Assembly (NCBI GenBank): GCA_964531265.1
Contig: CAZHDW010000006.1
Coordinates: 31,036 to 95,035 of the forward strand
Source: Hominenteromicrobium sp964531265
GTDB taxonomy: Bacteria > Bacillota > Clostridia > Oscillospirales > Acutalibacteraceae
DNA length: 64,000 nt
Reading direction: 5' to 3'
Shown here in pieces: positions 41,270-49,660 of the stretch; position 1 is the first letter of the stretch, and the number at the start of each line of letters is the position of its first letter. The position numbers and the translations under genes were made by a program. Below the pieces are notes generated by a model. The model had not been told where the DNA came from. It made no database searches and saw only the letters and a list, made by a program, of their open reading frames with translations.

Positions 41270-42751
41270 TCATTTCAGCACAGATTTCTTAAAGACCATA
41301 TCGGCTGTGCGGTATACAGCTTCAAAGGCCGGCTCATCAAATTTTATCGGATACGACCTTGTCTTCAGCTTTGCCTTAAGCAGCAGATCGCACAAATCCA
41401 ACATATCGTCAACCCTTTCATAGCTGTTGGGCTTGTATGCAGCTCTCGGCAACTCTCCGCCCTCCTGCCATTTGTGTCCGCCGTAGAAGGCAAGCTCCGT
41501 ATATCCGGGCTTGGACAGCTTCTCCTTAAAGCGTGCAAGCTGTGTGCGATATTCGCTTATCGGCAGAGCCATCGGCACCTGCATCCACAGGCCGAGCGCG
41601 TCTCCGGTGAACACGCAACCGTGCATACGATCAATAAATACGACTGAACCCGGAGTATGTCCGCCAAGCTCAACCACTTCTATCTCAACCTCGCCGAGGT
41701 CTATCACATCGCCATCCTTTATGCCGATAACGTCATCTGCCGTCGAGGTATTGCCCTTTCCCTTGCCGCTCTTCATTCCTTCCATGAACGGTATATCCTT
41801 CTCGGACATATAGAATTTGCCGAAAAGATGCGTCAGCGCCATATGATCTCCATGTGCATGAGTTATTGCAAGCTCTATCGGCAGTGGAGTGAGCGAGCTG
41901 ACTAACTCCGGAAGAGAGCTTCCGCCCATACCGGTATCTATCAGCAGAGCCTTTTTTCTGCCCTCAACAAGGTAGATCGAATCCCTGTCATAATCCTGTA
42001 TATGGTACACTCCGGGACGCAAAAGCTCCACTGTATAGCGTTCGAATCTATTTTTGGAAAACATCCACTCAAGTGCGTTTTTATCGCTGTAGGCCGCAAG
42101 CCACGAGGCATGTGCGCCGGTGTTGAAATTCTCCTTTATATATCCTTCCGGATACTCCGTGTAGTGCACATCTCCGGCGCCCTCGGAGCGCAGAACGGAC
42201 ACCAGTTGACGGGTGCCTACGCCATAGCCGAGACCGAGATCACGACTGCCCGTCACCGGAACAGTGTCGTCATCCTGCGCATGGAAGGCCCATATCGGCA
42301 CATTCTTCGCCACTCTAATCTCATAGGGATCGGCATAACCGCATATCGGCATGGCGGCCGCAATGTGCCTATGAGCCCTTGAAAGCAGCCACCATGTTCC
42401 CGCGCCGCCCATTGAAAGGCCGGTAACATATATTCTGAAATTATCTATGGGATACTCACCCGGCAGGGACATTATTGTGTTTTCGAGAACATCCGTGAAG
42501 TTGAGCCAGGTCATATCCTCGGGGCACTGGGGCATCAGTACAAAACAGGGATGCTCCTTCTGCCATTCATCACTTGTAAAAACATCCGGCCCGCGGTAAT
42601 TCGTTATCAGCTCGATATTCGTGCCGCGCTCACCTGCCCCATGCAAAAAGAGCACAAGGGGATATTTCTCCCCTTCGTTGATTTTTGGGATAAAAAGCGC
42701 GGAATTAAGGCTTTTCTCTGCAAGCTCAAGCTTTTTTATCATATATTCCAT
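41270..42751 (-). CDS. Esterase (alpha/beta hydrolase)-metallo-beta-lactamase fusion protein
   Basis: Two hydrolases in one 493-residue chain. Residues ~1-235: an alpha/beta hydrolase with oxyanion segment LFLHGAGERG, nucleophile S113 (GLSMGGAG), an acid near D161-D162 and H214 (GAHASW). Residues ~245-485: a metallo-beta-lactamase fold with HAHGDH (298-303), a further His in GGHTPGSV and the Asp in FTGDALG. No signal peptide. The ATG at 42751 is 10 bases after the SGNH gene stop. Both domains appear complete. Substrate unknown; an acylated sugar or lactone-like ester is a guess. Confidence 0.88.
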   Translation of the reverse strand: MEYMIKKLELAEKSLNSALFIPKINEGEKYPLVLFLHGAGERGTNIELITNYRGPDVFTSDEWQKEHPCFVLMPQCPEDMTWLNFTDVLENTIMSLPGEYPIDNFRIYVTGLSMGGAGTWWLLSRAHRHIAAAMPICGYADPYEIRVAKNVPIWAFHAQDDDTVPVTGSRDLGLGYGVGTRQLVSVLRSEGAGDVHYTEYPEGYIKENFNTGAHASWLAAYSDKNALEWMFSKNRFERYTVELLRPGVYHIQDYDRDSIYLVEGRKKALLIDTGMGGSSLPELVSSLTPLPIELAITHAHGDHMALTHLFGKFYMSEKDIPFMEGMKSGKGKGNTSTADDVIGIKDGDVIDLGEVEIEVVELGGHTPGSVVFIDRMHGCVFTGDALGLWMQVPMALPISEYRTQLARFKEKLSKPGYTELAFYGGHKWQEGGELPRAAYKPNSYERVDDMLDLCDLLLKAKLKTRSYPIKFDEPAFEAVYRTADMVFKKSVLK

Positions 42752-42761
42752 TTTCGCACCA

Positions 42762-43397
42762 TCAGCTTTCCAATAAATACGGCATCAGTCTGTCGAGAAC
42801 TACCTTATAGCCGTTGGCAAACATATGCATACCGTCGATCGTATAATCAATGCACTGATTTCCACTTTTGTCAAGAAGACAGTCGAAAACATCGATATAT
42901 GTGCAGGAAAGCTCCTCCGAAAGTTCTTTCAGCAGACCGTTTACAATGCGCAGCTCCTCGTTGGTTCTCGCGCCGAACATATTCTTAAGCAGCTCTGTAT
43001 CTATCCACGGAACCTCTCTGTTTACGGGATAATAGCTCATGATGTATATCTTTGTCTCCGGCAATCTTTCCTTTATGCTGCACAGGATGCTTCTGTAGTT
43101 ACTTAATAGCTTCTCCCTTGTATATTCGGGGCGGCTTATGTCATTTGTGCCTATGTTAATAAACACCTTTTTCGGCTCAAGCTCAAACACGGACTCCTCC
43201 ATACGTGTCATCAAGCCCTCTGTAACATCTCCGCCAATACCTCTGTTGTACACACAAAGCCGCGGCTCAACACTTTGCAGCATTTCGCTTATCGGGAACT
43301 GCTCACACAGAGAAGAACCAACGAATACCGTTTCGCCTTTTTTGGCTAGCATATTCAAATAATGGAAATTGCGAACCTTCAAATCAAACTCGTTCAC
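42762..43397 (-). CDS. SGNH/GDSL-type esterase
   Basis: A 211-residue cytosolic lipase/acylhydrolase-like protein with the four SGNH blocks: a GSS nucleophile motif (FVGSSL) in place of GDS, Gly in NRGIGGD, Asn in NIGTNDI, and Asp/His in DGMHMFANGY. I prefer the GTG at 43397 because GGAGG lies 9 bases upstream; the longer reading from 43430 has none. It is cotranscribed with the downstream esterase fusion. Likely deacetylates or deacylates carbohydrates, given the neighbourhood. Confidence 0.85.
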   Translation of the reverse strand: MNEFDLKVRNFHYLNMLAKKGETVFVGSSLCEQFPISEMLQSVEPRLCVYNRGIGGDVTEGLMTRMEESVFELEPKKVFINIGTNDISRPEYTREKLLSNYRSILCSIKERLPETKIYIMSYYPVNREVPWIDTELLKNMFGARTNEELRIVNGLLKELSEELSCTYIDVFDCLLDKSGNQCIDYTIDGMHMFANGYKVVLDRLMPYLLES

Positions 43398-43543
43398 ATC
43401 AATACACCTCCATGATAAAAAGCATAGCACACTTATTTCTCAAAGACAAGCACGGCAGCGGTATTTTATTTGTTTTTTGGTTGATTTACGGCTTCATGTG
43501 TGGTAAAACTTATTCATAACAACGAATCCCCGGAGGCAGAGCC

Positions 43544-44968
43544 ATGGATTTTTCAAAGGTAGTCTTCAAACGCAGATTTGCACTCAATATGTACAAGGAT
43601 CACAAGCTTATGCTCGGCAAAATGTCCTTTTCAAAGGACTTCGTGAATGATCTTCGCGGAGACCCATATCCGATAATCAGCAGCAACAAACCGGACGAAG
43701 CTGTTGCGGACAATGTCTGGCGGCTGAGAAGTGGCTCCGTTACGCGTTGGCTAAGCCCGTTGTTCCCTTATGCCACCTATACTCTCTCGGTCAATCACCT
43801 GTTCGGCTCTGCCGGATTTGAATTTCGGCTTCCGGACTCAAGGGCTGTGATATCTGTTTGCGACCACAGGCTCGTATTTGACTGTGAACAGCGCCACGAG
43901 AGCATTTCCCTTCCGGATAGTATTACGGCACCCTTCACCCTCATGGTCTCATGTCGGCCCGGTGCATTTGATGTCTATTTTCTGCTGAACGGCGGTGCAA
44001 GCTTCTTCCACACCTTCTTATCGGACAGCTTTGCAGACACCGCCCGTCAGTCGGTTTTTTCAAGTGGCTGCTGCGCTGTCAGCGTTTCTGGTGAAGCCGA
44101 GATATCGGCAGCCTTTTCCTGTATGGACTGCGGTATATCCCAGGCCGATCTTCGCCCAATACGATATGAGAACGGGGATGTCATGCTTGAGGGCGGAAAG
44201 CTGTTTCTCACGACCTCGATACGTATGCAGGAGAATATGTTCCAGGGCGTTTTCTCATGGATTCCCGGCACTGCGGAATTCGAATTGACCGGCACACTGT
44301 TCTTTGATGCCGGAGATGGCAGATGGTGCGGCGATGTGGCCTCATCAATCCTATACAACAGGTCTGCTAAGCAGTATTACCTGTGGGTATGCTCATTTAA
44401 CAACGGGCATATTCTCGGACACGCCGCCTTTGACGGTGACCCGCGCTTCGGTGTGAACGTTATAGACATCAAGCTAATGGAAAAGGCTTCACCCAACTCC
44501 GAATTGACCGATTTCGTCGGCTTCGAGGGTGACGAAGACCCGGATTTCTTTTTTGATGATGAGCAAAACCGATGGTTCATGGCGATATGCCGACTTGACC
44601 CGTCTCAAAACGCGTATCGCTATTTCTTCTTTGAATCAGAGCGTCCGTTTGACGGCTACCGCTTCATAGGCTGTGGAAATGACGGTGCGGAGACTGGCGG
44701 TTCATTTGTAAAAATCGATGGAGAGCGCATCTTCATCTGCGGAAACAGCTTTGAAAAGGTCTCCGACTACAGAATTTACACAAAATCAGGAATGAAAAAT
44801 GCTAAGTTTGATCTTCCGGACGGTGGCTTCAGAGGCTGGGGAACGCTAATTCCGGTAAAGCTCGGAACAAGAACGAGGTATTTCTGGATAACCTTTGATC
44901 GTCATAACGGCAGCGAATTCAACTGGAGCTACGGCAATATCTATTGCTTTGAGGCCGATATCCGATAA
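43544..44968 (+). CDS. Beta-propeller glycosidase-like protein (GH43/GH32-type fold), unassigned
   Basis: A 474-residue cytosolic protein. The first ~200 residues are beta rich and look like a jelly-roll module. Residues ~205-474 show propeller features: GVFSWIPGTAEFELTG, then FEGDEDPDFFFDDEQNRWFMAICRL, which resembles the ED-PD/DxxxxWYM blade of five-bladed glycoside hydrolases, then TGGSFVKIDGERIFICG. The catalytic acids cannot be assigned with confidence. No signal peptide. The ATG has CCGGAGG upstream. It is divergent from the SGNH/esterase genes. Confidence 0.65.
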   Translation: MDFSKVVFKRRFALNMYKDHKLMLGKMSFSKDFVNDLRGDPYPIISSNKPDEAVADNVWRLRSGSVTRWLSPLFPYATYTLSVNHLFGSAGFEFRLPDSRAVISVCDHRLVFDCEQRHESISLPDSITAPFTLMVSCRPGAFDVYFLLNGGASFFHTFLSDSFADTARQSVFSSGCCAVSVSGEAEISAAFSCMDCGISQADLRPIRYENGDVMLEGGKLFLTTSIRMQENMFQGVFSWIPGTAEFELTGTLFFDAGDGRWCGDVASSILYNRSAKQYYLWVCSFNNGHILGHAAFDGDPRFGVNVIDIKLMEKASPNSELTDFVGFEGDEDPDFFFDDEQNRWFMAICRLDPSQNAYRYFFFESERPFDGYRFIGCGNDGAETGGSFVKIDGERIFICGNSFEKVSDYRIYTKSGMKNAKFDLPDGGFRGWGTLIPVKLGTRTRYFWITFDRHNGSEFNWSYGNIYCFEADIR

Positions 44969-44981
44969 TATCATGCATAAA

Positions 44982-45023
44982 GAGGCTGCGGCATCACATC
45001 ATAATGGTGTAATGCCGCAGCCC
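44982..45023. terminator. Bidirectional terminator-like hairpin
   Basis: GGCTGCGGCAT (44984-44994) pairs with ATGCCGCAGCC (45012-45022); inside, ACACC pairs further on one strand. T-rich runs follow on both sides. It separates the convergent propeller protein and the small gene at 45024. Confidence 0.8.
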
Positions 45024-45221
45024 TTACTTCTTCTTTTTATACATGCTTATCAGCCTGTCCACATCCTTCTCGTTTCGAAGCTCCCTCTCATGCTCCGCCA
45101 GATACATTCTTACCTCCTCCGGCAGATTTTCAAAGCCGAGGTACTTTTCGAACAGGACTGAACCTAATCGATAATCATCGGAATTCCATATGCCAAACGT
45201 ATACTCTCCGTTCGGAAACAT
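45024..45221 (-). CDS. Small protein of unknown function downstream of lysC
   Basis: A 65-residue soluble protein: FPNGEYTFGIWNSDDYRLGSVLFEKYLGFENLPEEVRMYL, then charged helix and a Lys-rich tail. The ATG at 45221 follows GGGGGTGATTTTT. This ribosome site is part of the 3' arm of a strong hairpin that lies between lysC and this gene, so translation may be limited or coupled. Not recognised. Probably expressed by read-through from the lysC operon. Confidence 0.6.
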   Translation of the reverse strand: MFPNGEYTFGIWNSDDYRLGSVLFEKYLGFENLPEEVRMYLAEHERELRNEKDVDRLISMYKKKK

Positions 45222-45229
45222 AAAAATCA

Positions 45230-45257
45230 CCCCCGGCACTATTGTGTGCGCCGGGGG
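45230..45257 (-). promoter_or_regulatory. Hairpin between lysC and the small gene, covering its ribosome site
   Basis: CCCCCGGC / GCCGGGGG (45230-45237 and 45250-45257) with a 12-base loop, followed on the minus strand by TGATTTTTATG. It acts as a partial lysC terminator and hides the GGGGG ribosome site. Confidence 0.6.
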
Positions 45258-45278
45258 CTGCTTCATTCTTGGAAATGA

Positions 45279-45761
45279 TTACTGCGCGATCTGCTCAAAG
45301 AATTTTGCGTGGATTGCAGCGACTGCCTTTGCTGCATCCTCTTTCTCGATGAGCACGGAGATCTTGATCTCGCTTGTTGCGATCATCTGGATATTGACAT
45401 TGGCCTCAAAGAGAGCCTCGAACATATCGGATGCAACGCCCGGGTGGGACTCCATGCCGGAACCGACAATGGAAACCTTTGCGACGTTATCATCGGAGAC
45501 AACACCTGTGGCACCGATCTGCTCGGAATATGCATTCATAAGCTCGATAGCTGTCTCCATCTTGTCCTTTTCAACAGTGAAGCTGATATCCTTAGTGCCG
45601 TTTCTGCCAATGGACTGGAGAATGATGTCGACATTGATATTCTTCTGTGCAAGCTTTGAGAAGATTCTGAAAGCGAATCCCGGCTTATCCGGAACACCCA
45701 AAACCGAAATTCTTGCAACGTTCTCATCCTTAGCAACACCGCTTATAAGCATTTTTTCCAT
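45279..45761 (-). other. Probable internal translation start giving a lysC beta subunit
   Basis: Inside lysC, M246 (45761) follows AAGGAGGTC with 8 bases between GGAGG and the ATG, a canonical ribosome site. It would give a 160-residue protein made of just the two ACT domains (MEKMLISGVAKDENVARIS...). Bacillus subtilis aspartokinase II is known to produce alpha and beta chains in this way, so a heterotetramer is plausible here. Confidence 0.7.
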
Positions 45762-46496
45762 CTTATTGACCTCCTTGACGATAGTTCCCTTAGTGCGTGT
45801 GAGACTTGAAAGTACTTCTAATTCTATATGATATTTCTTTGCCATTTCGACGGAGCGGTTATTCAGCACCTGTGCGCCAAGTGTTGCAAGCTCCAGCATC
45901 TCGTCGTAGGAGATAACATCAATCTTCTTTGCAGCAGGTATCTTTCTCGGGTCAGCAGTATATACGCCGTCGACATCCGTGTAGATCTGGCAAAGATCCG
46001 CGTGCATAGCAGCGGCAATTGCCACAGCACTTGTATCGCTGCCGCCGCGTCCGAGGGTGGTCATATCGTCATACTTATTCACGCCCTGGAAACCGGTAAC
46101 TATGACGATGTTTCTCCTTGATATCTCGGCGCTGATCCTCTCCGGGTCAACCCTCTTGATACGTGCACTGCCGTATGCCGTGGAGGTATGGAAGCCTGCC
46201 TGCCAGCCGAGCAGCGAAACCACCGGGTAGCCCAGCTTTTCGATAGCCATAGCAAGGAGTGATGCGGATATCTGTTCGCCCGCTGTCAGAAGCTGATCCA
46301 TCTCGCGCTTAGACGGGTTGGGATTCAATTCCTTTGCTTTTTCAATGAGATCATCCGTGGTGTCGCCCTGTGCGGACACAACTACCACCACATCATTGCC
46401 CGCTTTGTAGGTATCGGTGATGATATTAGCTACGTTAAAAACGCGCTCGGCATCACGCACGGACGAGCCTCCGAACTTCTGAACGATCAATGCCAT
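45279..46496 (-). CDS. lysC: Aspartate kinase (monofunctional, alpha subunit reading)
   Basis: First step of the lysine/threonine/methionine pathway. The kinase domain starts MALIVQKFGGSSV and has ATP/aspartate motifs such as TLGRGGSDTSAVA and TDVDGVYTADPR. Two ACT domains fill the C-terminal ~155 residues and carry feedback control. It has 405 residues. Upstream AAAGGAT serves the main start. A second, internal start is visible before the ACT region (see next entry). In the operon it follows hom and thrB. Confidence 0.97.
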   Translation of the reverse strand: MALIVQKFGGSSVRDAERVFNVANIITDTYKAGNDVVVVVSAQGDTTDDLIEKAKELNPNPSKREMDQLLTAGEQISASLLAMAIEKLGYPVVSLLGWQAGFHTSTAYGSARIKRVDPERISAEISRRNIVIVTGFQGVNKYDDMTTLGRGGSDTSAVAIAAAMHADLCQIYTDVDGVYTADPRKIPAAKKIDVISYDEMLELATLGAQVLNNRSVEMAKKYHIELEVLSSLTRTKGTIVKEVNKMEKMLISGVAKDENVARISVLGVPDKPGFAFRIFSKLAQKNINVDIILQSIGRNGTKDISFTVEKDKMETAIELMNAYSEQIGATGVVSDDNVAKVSIVGSGMESHPGVASDMFEALFEANVNIQMIATSEIKISVLIEKEDAAKAVAAIHAKFFEQIAQ

Positions 46497-46584
46497 AATA
46501 ATTATCCTTTCTTCGGGGCACGCTGATTAAGTCATGCACATAGCACCGGTCTGCCCCAAGACCGTATCGACGGCAAAGCCGATT

Positions 46585-47481
46585 TTATTCAATGATTATA
46601 CGCGCACCGTTGGGGTCTGCGTGCAATATTTCAATACGCCAGCCATGCACACCGCGCTCCTCAAGATGGGAAGCACAAAGTCTGCCGAATTCATCCGCAC
46701 CGGCGGTATCTATCATGGAAATGATAGTCGGGCCGGCACCGCTGACATATGTACCGAGCGAGCCAAGCTCATAGCTCATGCGGAAAACATTATCAAAATC
46801 AGATATCAGGCCGGAGCGATACGGCTGATGTATTCTGTCCTGTACTGCCACACGGAGATTCTGCAAATCGCCGGAGAACAACGAAGCTGTCATAAGTGCC
46901 GATCTTGAAAGATTATAGACAGTATCCTCTCTTGAGTACATTGCCGGCAGAACGCCACGCGCCTTTTCCGTCTTGAGCTCAAAGGGCGGTATCATGACGG
47001 CAAAGCTTATCTTTTCGGAAACAGGAACGCTCACGCTGTAAACACGCTTGCCTTCCATTGCCGAGGCAACAAGTCCACCGGAAATAGCCGGACTGGTGTT
47101 ATCCGGGTGACCCTCTATCTGAGCCGCAAGGTTTATAAGATCTGACTGGGACATGGGAGAGCCCAACATTCGATTGGCGCCGAGTATGCCGGCAACTATA
47201 CAAGCGGAGCTGCTTCCGAGGCCGCGAGCCATGGGGATATTGTTCTCCTGAACTATCCTGAGGCCCGGAAGTGTTTTGCCGCAGATCTCATACAGATGCT
47301 TTGCTGCCCAGTAAATGAGGTTTGTCTCATCGGTGGGAACGATCACATCATCCGTAGTGGTTATCTGTATCGTGTCATACTCCTCCATCCATACACGGTT
47401 GTGCATGGTAAGTGCAATACCGAGCGCGTCAAATCCCGCACCAAGGTTGGCACTTGTTGCCGGAATGTCAATTCGTATCAT
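46585..47481 (-). CDS. thrB: Homoserine kinase
   Basis: GHMP kinase of 298 residues converting homoserine to O-phosphohomoserine. It shows MIRIDIPATSANLGAGFDALG, the ATP-binding PMARGLGSSSA, IEGHPDNTSPAISGG and the C-terminal VSGAGPTIISM. It is located between hom and lysC in the same operon, with 18 bases after hom. ThrC is not in this window. Confidence 0.96.
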   Translation of the reverse strand: MIRIDIPATSANLGAGFDALGIALTMHNRVWMEEYDTIQITTTDDVIVPTDETNLIYWAAKHLYEICGKTLPGLRIVQENNIPMARGLGSSSACIVAGILGANRMLGSPMSQSDLINLAAQIEGHPDNTSPAISGGLVASAMEGKRVYSVSVPVSEKISFAVMIPPFELKTEKARGVLPAMYSREDTVYNLSRSALMTASLFSGDLQNLRVAVQDRIHQPYRSGLISDFDNVFRMSYELGSLGTYVSGAGPTIISMIDTAGADEFGRLCASHLEERGVHGWRIEILHADPNGARIIIE

Positions 47482-47499
47482 GCTGGGTCGTCCTTTCCA

Positions 47500-48744
47500 T
47501 CAATAATCAGAAACTCTAATTCGATTCAAAACGTGAACGCCGCTTTCCTCAAGCGCCTTGAGCTTGCTCTCAAGCTCATTCTCAGCTATATCCTCAACGA
47601 TGAAGCCTGCCTCATCGGCCTTCGGCTGCTTTGCAAGGAGACGCTTGGCGTCGGGGAATACCATCTGTGCCGCCGCAAATGCAGCATCGCCGTTCTCTGC
47701 GGAAACGTGCACATAGACATCGGTCTTCATTGCACCGAAATCAGCAACATAATTGGGCTTTGCATCGTCCCAGAAGAGATACTTGCGTGTTGTAAAATGC
47801 TTTACACAGTCGATTATATCGGCTACAACGGCACTTGCGGTGGGCAGCTTACCTGCACCCTTGCCGTAGAATACAACATCGCCCGTAGCGTCACCGCGCA
47901 CCATGATACCGTTGAACACATCGTCAACGCTTGCAAGCTGACTGCCGCGCTGAACGAGCATCGGACACACCATTATATGCACCTGTCCGTTTTCGAGCAT
48001 CTTAACAGAGCCTATCAGCTTGATAACACCGCCCCAGACATCGGCATAGTCGACATCCTCGAGGGTTATCTTTGTAATTCCCTCCGTATGTACTGAGTCG
48101 GGATAAACATGAGTGCCGAAAGCAAGAGAAGCCAAGATGCATATCTTACGGCAGGCATCAGTGCCCTCAACGTCGGCGCTGGGATTGCGCTCTGCATAGC
48201 CGAGCTTCTGTGCCAGTGCAAGAGCATCATCGAAATTCATATGCTCGCGTATCATCTTTGTCAGAATGAAGTTTGTGGTACCGTTCAATATACCCGCTAT
48301 CTCGGAAACCTCGTTTGCGGCAAGGCACTGGCTTATCGGACGGATTATCGGTATACCACCGCCAACGCTTGCTTCAAACATGAAGCTGAGGTTGTTCTCC
48401 TGAGCTATTTTCAAAAGCTCCGCGCCCTTGGCGGCAACAAGCTCCTTGTTAGAGGTAACAACGCTCTTGCCGTTTTCGAGGCAGGCCTTAACATAATCAT
48501 AGGCCGGGTGCAGGCCGCCCATTACTTCAACAACTATCTGAATTTCGGGGTCATTCAGAATGAGATCAAAATCCTTTGTAAAGAGATCACTGTAGGGCAG
48601 ATCCGGGAATTCTCTCAAATCGAGAATACGCTTTACAATAAGCTCCTCCTTTGCCCTCTTTTTCAAACTCTCCGTATGTGTCAGAAGCACCTCCATGACA
48701 CCGGAGCCAACAACACCATGACCAAGAACCGCTATATACGCCAT
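47500..48744 (-). CDS. hom: Homoserine dehydrogenase
   Basis: Reduces aspartate semialdehyde to homoserine. Rossmann N terminus AVLGHGVVGSGV, catalytic-domain GILNGTTNFILTKM and an ADVEGTDACRK segment (catalytic Lys), with a C-terminal ACT regulatory domain. It has 414 residues, typical of a three-domain Firmicutes enzyme. It begins 25 bases after the ACT-domain regulator. Confidence 0.96.
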   Translation of the reverse strand: MAYIAVLGHGVVGSGVMEVLLTHTESLKKRAKEELIVKRILDLREFPDLPYSDLFTKDFDLILNDPEIQIVVEVMGGLHPAYDYVKACLENGKSVVTSNKELVAAKGAELLKIAQENNLSFMFEASVGGGIPIIRPISQCLAANEVSEIAGILNGTTNFILTKMIREHMNFDDALALAQKLGYAERNPSADVEGTDACRKICILASLAFGTHVYPDSVHTEGITKITLEDVDYADVWGGVIKLIGSVKMLENGQVHIMVCPMLVQRGSQLASVDDVFNGIMVRGDATGDVVFYGKGAGKLPTASAVVADIIDCVKHFTTRKYLFWDDAKPNYVADFGAMKTDVYVHVSAENGDAAFAAAQMVFPDAKRLLAKQPKADEAGFIVEDIAENELESKLKALEESGVHVLNRIRVSDY

Positions 48745-48769
48745 AAACTTTTCCTTTCCCTAAAACAGA

Positions 48770-49207
48770 TCAACCCACGATACTGTCTATTTTGATTACG
48801 CCCTGAACATCGAACAGCCTCTTCAAAAGCTCATCTATCTCGATGTTCATATTCTCGCTTCGGGCAGAAACAGAGACAAACGCCTTTCCTTTTACCGGTA
48901 TGTTCTGATTTATCGTCAGAATATTGGCGTTTGCCTTATAAAACACTGTCAAGAGGTTCACGAGCACGCCGGGCTTATCTATAAGAACGACCTGCACCGT
49001 CATTATTGAGCCGGTTTCCTTTTTTGTATAGGGAAACACGGCATTCTTGTATTTGTAATACACACTGCGGGATATTCCCGCAAGCCTTACCGCCTCGGAT
49101 GTATTTGCGGCCTCTCCGGATTCCAGAAGCTGGTTTACCTTTATCACCTTCTGGTATACATCGGGCAGCACGCTTTCATCTATCAGCAAATAGGATGAAT
49201 TGTTCAT
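48770..49207 (-). CDS. ACT-domain regulator (PheB/UPF0735-like), first gene of the hom-thrB-lysC operon
   Basis: A 145-residue protein. The N-terminal ~65 residues look like a helix-turn-helix (NTSEAVRLAGISRSVYYKYKNAVF). The C-terminal ~75 residues are an ACT domain (TVQVVLIDKPGVLVNLLTVFYK...). This matches the small ACT proteins often found before homoserine dehydrogenase in Firmicutes. ACT domains bind amino acids, so it may sense threonine or another end product and control this operon. The role is inferred; the domain call is firm. The ATG has GGTGG upstream. Confidence 0.88.
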   Translation of the reverse strand: MNNSSYLLIDESVLPDVYQKVIKVNQLLESGEAANTSEAVRLAGISRSVYYKYKNAVFPYTKKETGSIMTVQVVLIDKPGVLVNLLTVFYKANANILTINQNIPVKGKAFVSVSARSENMNIEIDELLKRLFDVQGVIKIDSIVG

Positions 49208-49247
49208 TGTCCACCACCAAAATACGTTTGTATTGCGAATGAAAACA

Positions 49248-49276
49248 GTTTACCACACTGCGTTGAAAAATGCAAC
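49248..49276 (-). promoter_or_regulatory. Promoter of the ACT-hom-thrB-lysC operon
   Basis: On the minus strand TTGCAT (49271-49276), 17 bases, TAAACT (49248-49253), preceded by a TGG extended -10 element. It lies downstream of the terminator of the structured RNA at 49326-49640, so the operon does not depend on that RNA's transcript. Confidence 0.7.
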
Positions 49277-49325
49277 CCCTAAACCCCAAAAAGTGACGCT
49301 TAACTTCAGGTTTCGCAGGTATACA

Positions 49326-49640
49326 CAAAAAGCACCTCGTCTTTCAGCCGTATGCCTGCATACTTATCTGAAAAACGGGGTGTGCGTAAGTTTAAACTAT
49401 TGTGATATTATTTTACTCCTTGACTCTGCGTTCAAGGTCTGCATAGGCCTCATGGACGATCTCCTCTATTCAAAAGCGCTCCTTCGTCCTCATCAGCTCT
49501 ATATCCAACCGTATGCACTTTCGTTGCTTCTGTTAAGTCTGATAAGGGTCGGCTCAGACCATGTAGCGCCTTCGAGCCTGCAACGTCAAACAGCAGCCGC
49601 ACACCGAGTTGTCATGCCCGATGCGCCGCTGCTGTATTTC
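49326..49640 (-). ncRNA. Candidate structured non-coding RNA, unassigned class
   Basis: The 453-base gene-free stretch 49208-49660 holds a strongly folded minus-strand element. Perfect helices: ACAGCAGC/GCTGCTGT (49628-49635 with 49590-49597), extended by GCGCA/TGTGC; GTCTGA/TCAGAC (554-559 with 537-542); TGCATA/TATGCA (49512-49517 with 49440-49445) enclosing GGACGA/TCGTCC (49484-49489 with 49454-49459); CCTTGA/TCAAGG (49432-49437 with 49418-49423). It ends with a terminator (49330-49387) carrying an inner GTATGC/GCATAC hairpin and TTTTTG. No frame is open across it on the minus strand. The next operon has its own promoter behind it. I cannot match it to a known class with certainty; a large Firmicutes RNA such as the raiA type should be tested. 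Confidence 0.6.
49330..49387 (-). terminator. Terminator of the candidate RNA
   Basis: A long imperfect stem, GCACACCCCGTTTTTCAG against CTGAAAGACGAGGTGC, is followed by TTTTTGTG on the minus strand. The loop contains a perfect GTATGC-AG-GCATAC-type hairpin. The plus strand has no T run, which sets the direction. Confidence 0.8.
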
Positions 49641-49660
49641 TTCAAAACATATTTGCACTT

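Noticed and set aside
49484..49500. A CTGATGAG...GACGAA stretch reminiscent of a hammerhead ribozyme core.
   Set aside because: The full GAAA core and the three stems needed around a UH cleavage site cannot be formed.
49418..49600. Minus-strand protein-like fragments in two frames that together resemble a decayed C-terminal coding region.
   Set aside because: Each fragment is stopped within about 40-50 codons, they need a frameshift to join, and they sit on perfect nested helices. A structured RNA is the simpler reading, though decay of a gene is not fully excluded.
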